From Methanospirillum sp. (GTDB lineage Archaea; Halobacteriota; Methanomicrobia; Methanomicrobiales; Methanospirillaceae), in contig JAQVIE010000052.1 in NCBI GenBank assembly GCA_028695895.1, forward strand, positions 1 through 7,531: a stretch of DNA of 7,531 bases. Reading direction: 5' to 3'. A model generated the notes under the pieces. The model searched no databases, was not told the origin of the DNA, and saw only the letters and a program-made list of their open reading frames with translations. Both the position numbers and the translations under genes were made by a program. Each line of letters begins with the position of its first letter. Within the stretch, counting starts at the first letter, position 1. Below, one piece after another: positions 5,869 to 7,531 of the stretch.

Positions 5869-6789
5869 TCAGTTTAGGATCAGTTCGATGAGATCATCAG
5901 GTTCATCAAGGGAGAGAAGAGATTCCTCACCAATCATAAGAGTACGGCCTATCCTTCGTTGCCTGTGATCATCTGTCATTACGCACATTGCATGTGTTCG
6001 CGTCACCTGGGAAATGTTGCCAATGATCCCGGCACGTCTTACTACTTTTTGCGCTGATCCATACCCGGTGAGAATGGTGTGTGAATCATATCTGACAAGG
6101 GCCTGAAATGGTGCATGATGCATGGGCTGGACATGCATTCCCATCTCTTCTATTGCAGCCTGGATAGGAATTTCCTCTGGAATACCAGGGACTTCGTGAT
6201 TATTTGCCCCGGATTTGGACTGGATAAGATCAATTGGTTCTACAACACCTGAATCAAATGTCTCTTCGATACGAAGGGCTATCTCTATCGTGGTTCCCAT
6301 CCCTGCTTCATATTTTGCAACTGTTCGCCTGGACACACCAAGAATCTGACCAAGATCTCCAAGAGAAAAATTTGAACTTTCACGAAGTTCACGAAGCCTT
6401 TCTCCACTGATATTTACGTAAAGACCTCCTGGTGAAGCATAAATCAATGGTGGTGCATCTTCCACAAAATAGTCATGCAAAGTAGGATAATTTATTGCGA
6501 ATATTCCATACCTTAGATAAACTGCGCCTCTTTCAAGTTCTGCATCCCGTGCCCTTTCACCGACAATCAAAGGTGTTCCGGAGAGGTTTCTGGCAATCCT
6601 GTCAAGATCGCGGGCATTTTCTTCGCTAATGCTGTCAATATGTGAAATAACTTTTAAAACAATGATCTGTTCATCACTTCCGGCGATGATATCAAAACTT
6701 TTAGGCCTCATTGCAAAAAGTTCGGATACCTCGTAACCTGCCATAATCATCACACTGATGACATTTCGGAGCAGACGATCCTGGGACAT
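5869..6789 (-). CDS. Archaeal Cro/CI-type HTH transcriptional regulator
   Basis: 306 residues from the ATG at 6789, belonging to the archaeal 'putative HTH-type transcriptional regulatory protein' family. Residues about 1-120 form an alpha/beta domain; the pattern FDIIA (32-36) then IIVLKV (42-47) looks like the core of a PD-(D/E)xK-type nuclease fold, but V44 sits where the acidic residue would be, so catalysis is unlikely. Residues about 130-180 are the DNA-binding domain: ERLRELRESSNFSLGDLGQILGVS, then RRTVAKYEAG, a Cro/CI helix-turn-helix. Residues 215-306 form a conserved C-terminal part of unknown function. The frame opens 34 codons further upstream (6891), but that extension is unlike the family, is Cys- and Pro-rich and runs toward tiaS, so I reject it. 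No good Shine-Dalgarno precedes ATG 6789; translation may be leaderless. It is co-oriented with the thermosome gene 53 bp downstream and could be co-transcribed with it. The target genes are unknown. Confidence 0.85.
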   Translation of the reverse strand: MSQDRLLRNVISVMIMAGYEVSELFAMRPKSFDIIAGSDEQIIVLKVISHIDSISEENARDLDRIARNLSGTPLIVGERARDAELERGAVYLRYGIFAINYPTLHDYFVEDAPPLIYASPGGLYVNISGERLRELRESSNFSLGDLGQILGVSRRTVAKYEAGMGTTIEIALRIEETFDSGVVEPIDLIQSKSGANNHEVPGIPEEIPIQAAIEEMGMHVQPMHHAPFQALVRYDSHTILTGYGSAQKVVRRAGIIGNISQVTRTHAMCVMTDDHRQRRIGRTLMIGEESLLSLDEPDDLIELILN

Positions 6790-6907
6790 TACCGTAAAGG
6801 GTACTTGTATAATCCATCTACATAAGGGATTTGGTGCGCAGGATGATAATTGAGAATAATCAGGATGAAGCCTCTTTTTCAGAAAGCACAATGGACAAAA
6901 ATCTTAC
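6790..6907. promoter_or_regulatory. Divergent promoter spacer between HTH regulator and tiaS
   Basis: 118 bp holding the start regions of both genes. TTGTATAATCC (6805-6815) is TATA-like on the + strand and would start a tiaS transcript near 6830-6836. Read on the other strand (GGATTATACAA) it is too close to the HTH start for normal spacing. Neither gene has a clear Shine-Dalgarno site at its ATG. Confidence 0.35.
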
Positions 6908-6911
6908 ATGA
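6843..6911 (+). CDS. Possible 22-codon leader ORF overlapping the tiaS start
   Basis: ATG 6843 opens 22 codons (MIIENNQDEASFSESTMDKN, then LT) ending in TGA at 6909-6911. That stop overlaps the tiaS ATG (6908-6910) as ATGA, the arrangement typical of translational coupling. GGTG (6833-6836) lies 6 nt upstream and could bind the ribosome. The peptide is acidic and polar with no recognised motif. A frame this short can occur by chance, so I hold it only as a candidate. Confidence 0.2.
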   Translation: MIIENNQDEASFSESTMDKNLT

Positions 6912-7531
6912 TAAATACCCGGTTTTTTGTCGGCCTTGACGATACTGATGCTCCTGATATGATGTGCACTACCTGGTTAGGCACATTACTTGCAGATCTG
7001 CTTGAAAAGTCTGGAATGAAGGTATTATCTGCAAGGCTTGTCAGGCTCAATCCGACGATTCCATATAAAACACGTGGAAATGCCGCAATATCTCTTTGCA
7101 TAATTGGTGATCCGGATCATGCCTTCAGGCTCACATGTGACCTGGTGGAAAGATTCTCTGCGCTCTCATGTGATAATACAAATCCTGGTATCGTGGTAAG
7201 TATAAAAAAGCCCCCATCCGCATTTTACTGGAAAGCAGTCCGGAGTCTCTGCCATATTGATGAAGCTAAAAGTCTGCTTGCCGGTTGTGCCATTCATTTC
7301 AGGGGATATAAACTTGGTCGCGGGCTTATTGGTGCAACCGCTGCAGTGTCCAGTGATTTCCCTGATCATACCTGGGAATACCTTGCGTACAGGCAAATTA
7401 ACAGGCTGCATGTTCCAAGGGAAGTGGATGCAGAAAGCCTTCGTTGCTCTGAGGAGCTGACATGGCCTCACACCTGGGATACCTGGGATTATGATCTTGA
7501 TGGCCCTGTATGTATTCCTCAAGATCGGAAG
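6908..7531 (+). CDS. tiaS: tRNA(Ile2) 2-agmatinylcytidine synthetase TiaS, N-terminal half
   Basis: 208 codons without a stop, running off the right edge; the whole enzyme is about 420 residues in other archaea. TiaS uses ATP and agmatine to modify C34 of the tRNA-Ile2 anticodon to agmatidine, so that it reads AUA rather than AUG. Seen: GLDDTD (9-14) and CTTW (20-23) of the kinase-like TCKD domain, where the family autophosphorylates a Thr next to the Cys; LVRLNPTIPYKTRGN (44-58); DNTNPG (89-94); FYWKAV (106-111); GRGLIGATAA (137-146); the TWEYLAYR segment (155-162) of the FLD domain. The DYDLDGPVCIP stretch (194-204) ends the visible part. ATG 6908 is the first in-frame start after a TGA at 6866 and sits seven codons before GLDDTD, as expected. 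It has no Shine-Dalgarno of its own. The gene is essential in archaea that rely on this route for AUA decoding. Confidence 0.93.
   Translation, partial: MINTRFFVGLDDTDAPDMMCTTWLGTLLADLLEKSGMKVLSARLVRLNPTIPYKTRGNAAISLCIIGDPDHAFRLTCDLVERFSALSCDNTNPGIVVSIKKPPSAFYWKAVRSLCHIDEAKSLLAGCAIHFRGYKLGRGLIGATAAVSSDFPDHTWEYLAYRQINRLHVPREVDAESLRCSEELTWPHTWDTWDYDLDGPVCIPQDRK

Noticed and set aside
6790..6891. 34-codon N-terminal extension of the HTH regulator to the ATG at 6891
   Set aside because: The extension is Cys/Pro-rich, unlike the family N-terminus, and would consume nearly all of the divergent spacer to tiaS. MSQDRLL at 6789 begins where family members begin.
6904..7522. Minus-strand frames of 65 and 118 codons near the right edge
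   Set aside because: They lie opposite the clear tiaS reading frame, which runs without a stop to the window edge and carries family motifs.

Overview
The window reads as chromosomal DNA of a methanogenic archaeon. The case for archaea rests on a group II chaperonin (thermosome) with a Gly-Met tail, the N-terminal half of TiaS (the archaea-specific tRNA-Ile2 agmatidine synthetase), an archaeal-type HTH regulator with an N-terminal nuclease-like domain, TATA-box promoters, and GGTGAT/GGGAGG-type ribosome binding sites. The chemotaxis genes and the moderate base composition (AT-rich between genes) suggest Methanomicrobiales, perhaps a Methanospirillum-like organism. That placement is inference from gene content, not from a search.

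Layout from left to right: (1) the 3' end of a secreted or surface CARDB-CAP protein on the + strand; (2) a convergent, transmembrane-free chemoreceptor on the - strand (REC-PAS-PAS-HAMP-like-MCP signalling domain), whose stop lies 1 bp from the first gene's stop; (3) a roughly 580-bp AT-rich divergent intergenic region with promoters, dyads and a probable long structured leader; (4) cheW on the + strand; (5) a convergent thermosome gene on the - strand; (6) an HTH regulator on the - strand directly upstream of the thermosome gene; (7) a short divergent promoter region; (8) tiaS on the + strand, running off the right edge.

How the genes relate: the soluble receptor and CheW are probably partners in a cytoplasmic signalling array. 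The receptor's N-terminal receiver domain keeps its phospho-acceptor Asp, so a histidine kinase could feed a phosphorylation signal into chemotaxis. No cheA, cheY, cheB or cheR is visible, so the core kinase must be encoded elsewhere. The HTH regulator and thermosome gene are co-oriented with a 53-bp gap, but the chaperonin gene has its own TATA box in that gap. The HTH regulator and tiaS diverge from a 118-bp spacer.

I see no CRISPR array, insertion sequence, integrase, tRNA, rRNA or recognisable defence system. The least-explained DNA is the receptor-cheW intergenic region. There, a perfect 9-bp stem-loop ends at the base before the cheW start codon, and a strong TATA box about 200 bp upstream implies a long leader. 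A 22-codon reading frame that overlaps the tiaS start as ATGA is the other small oddity.
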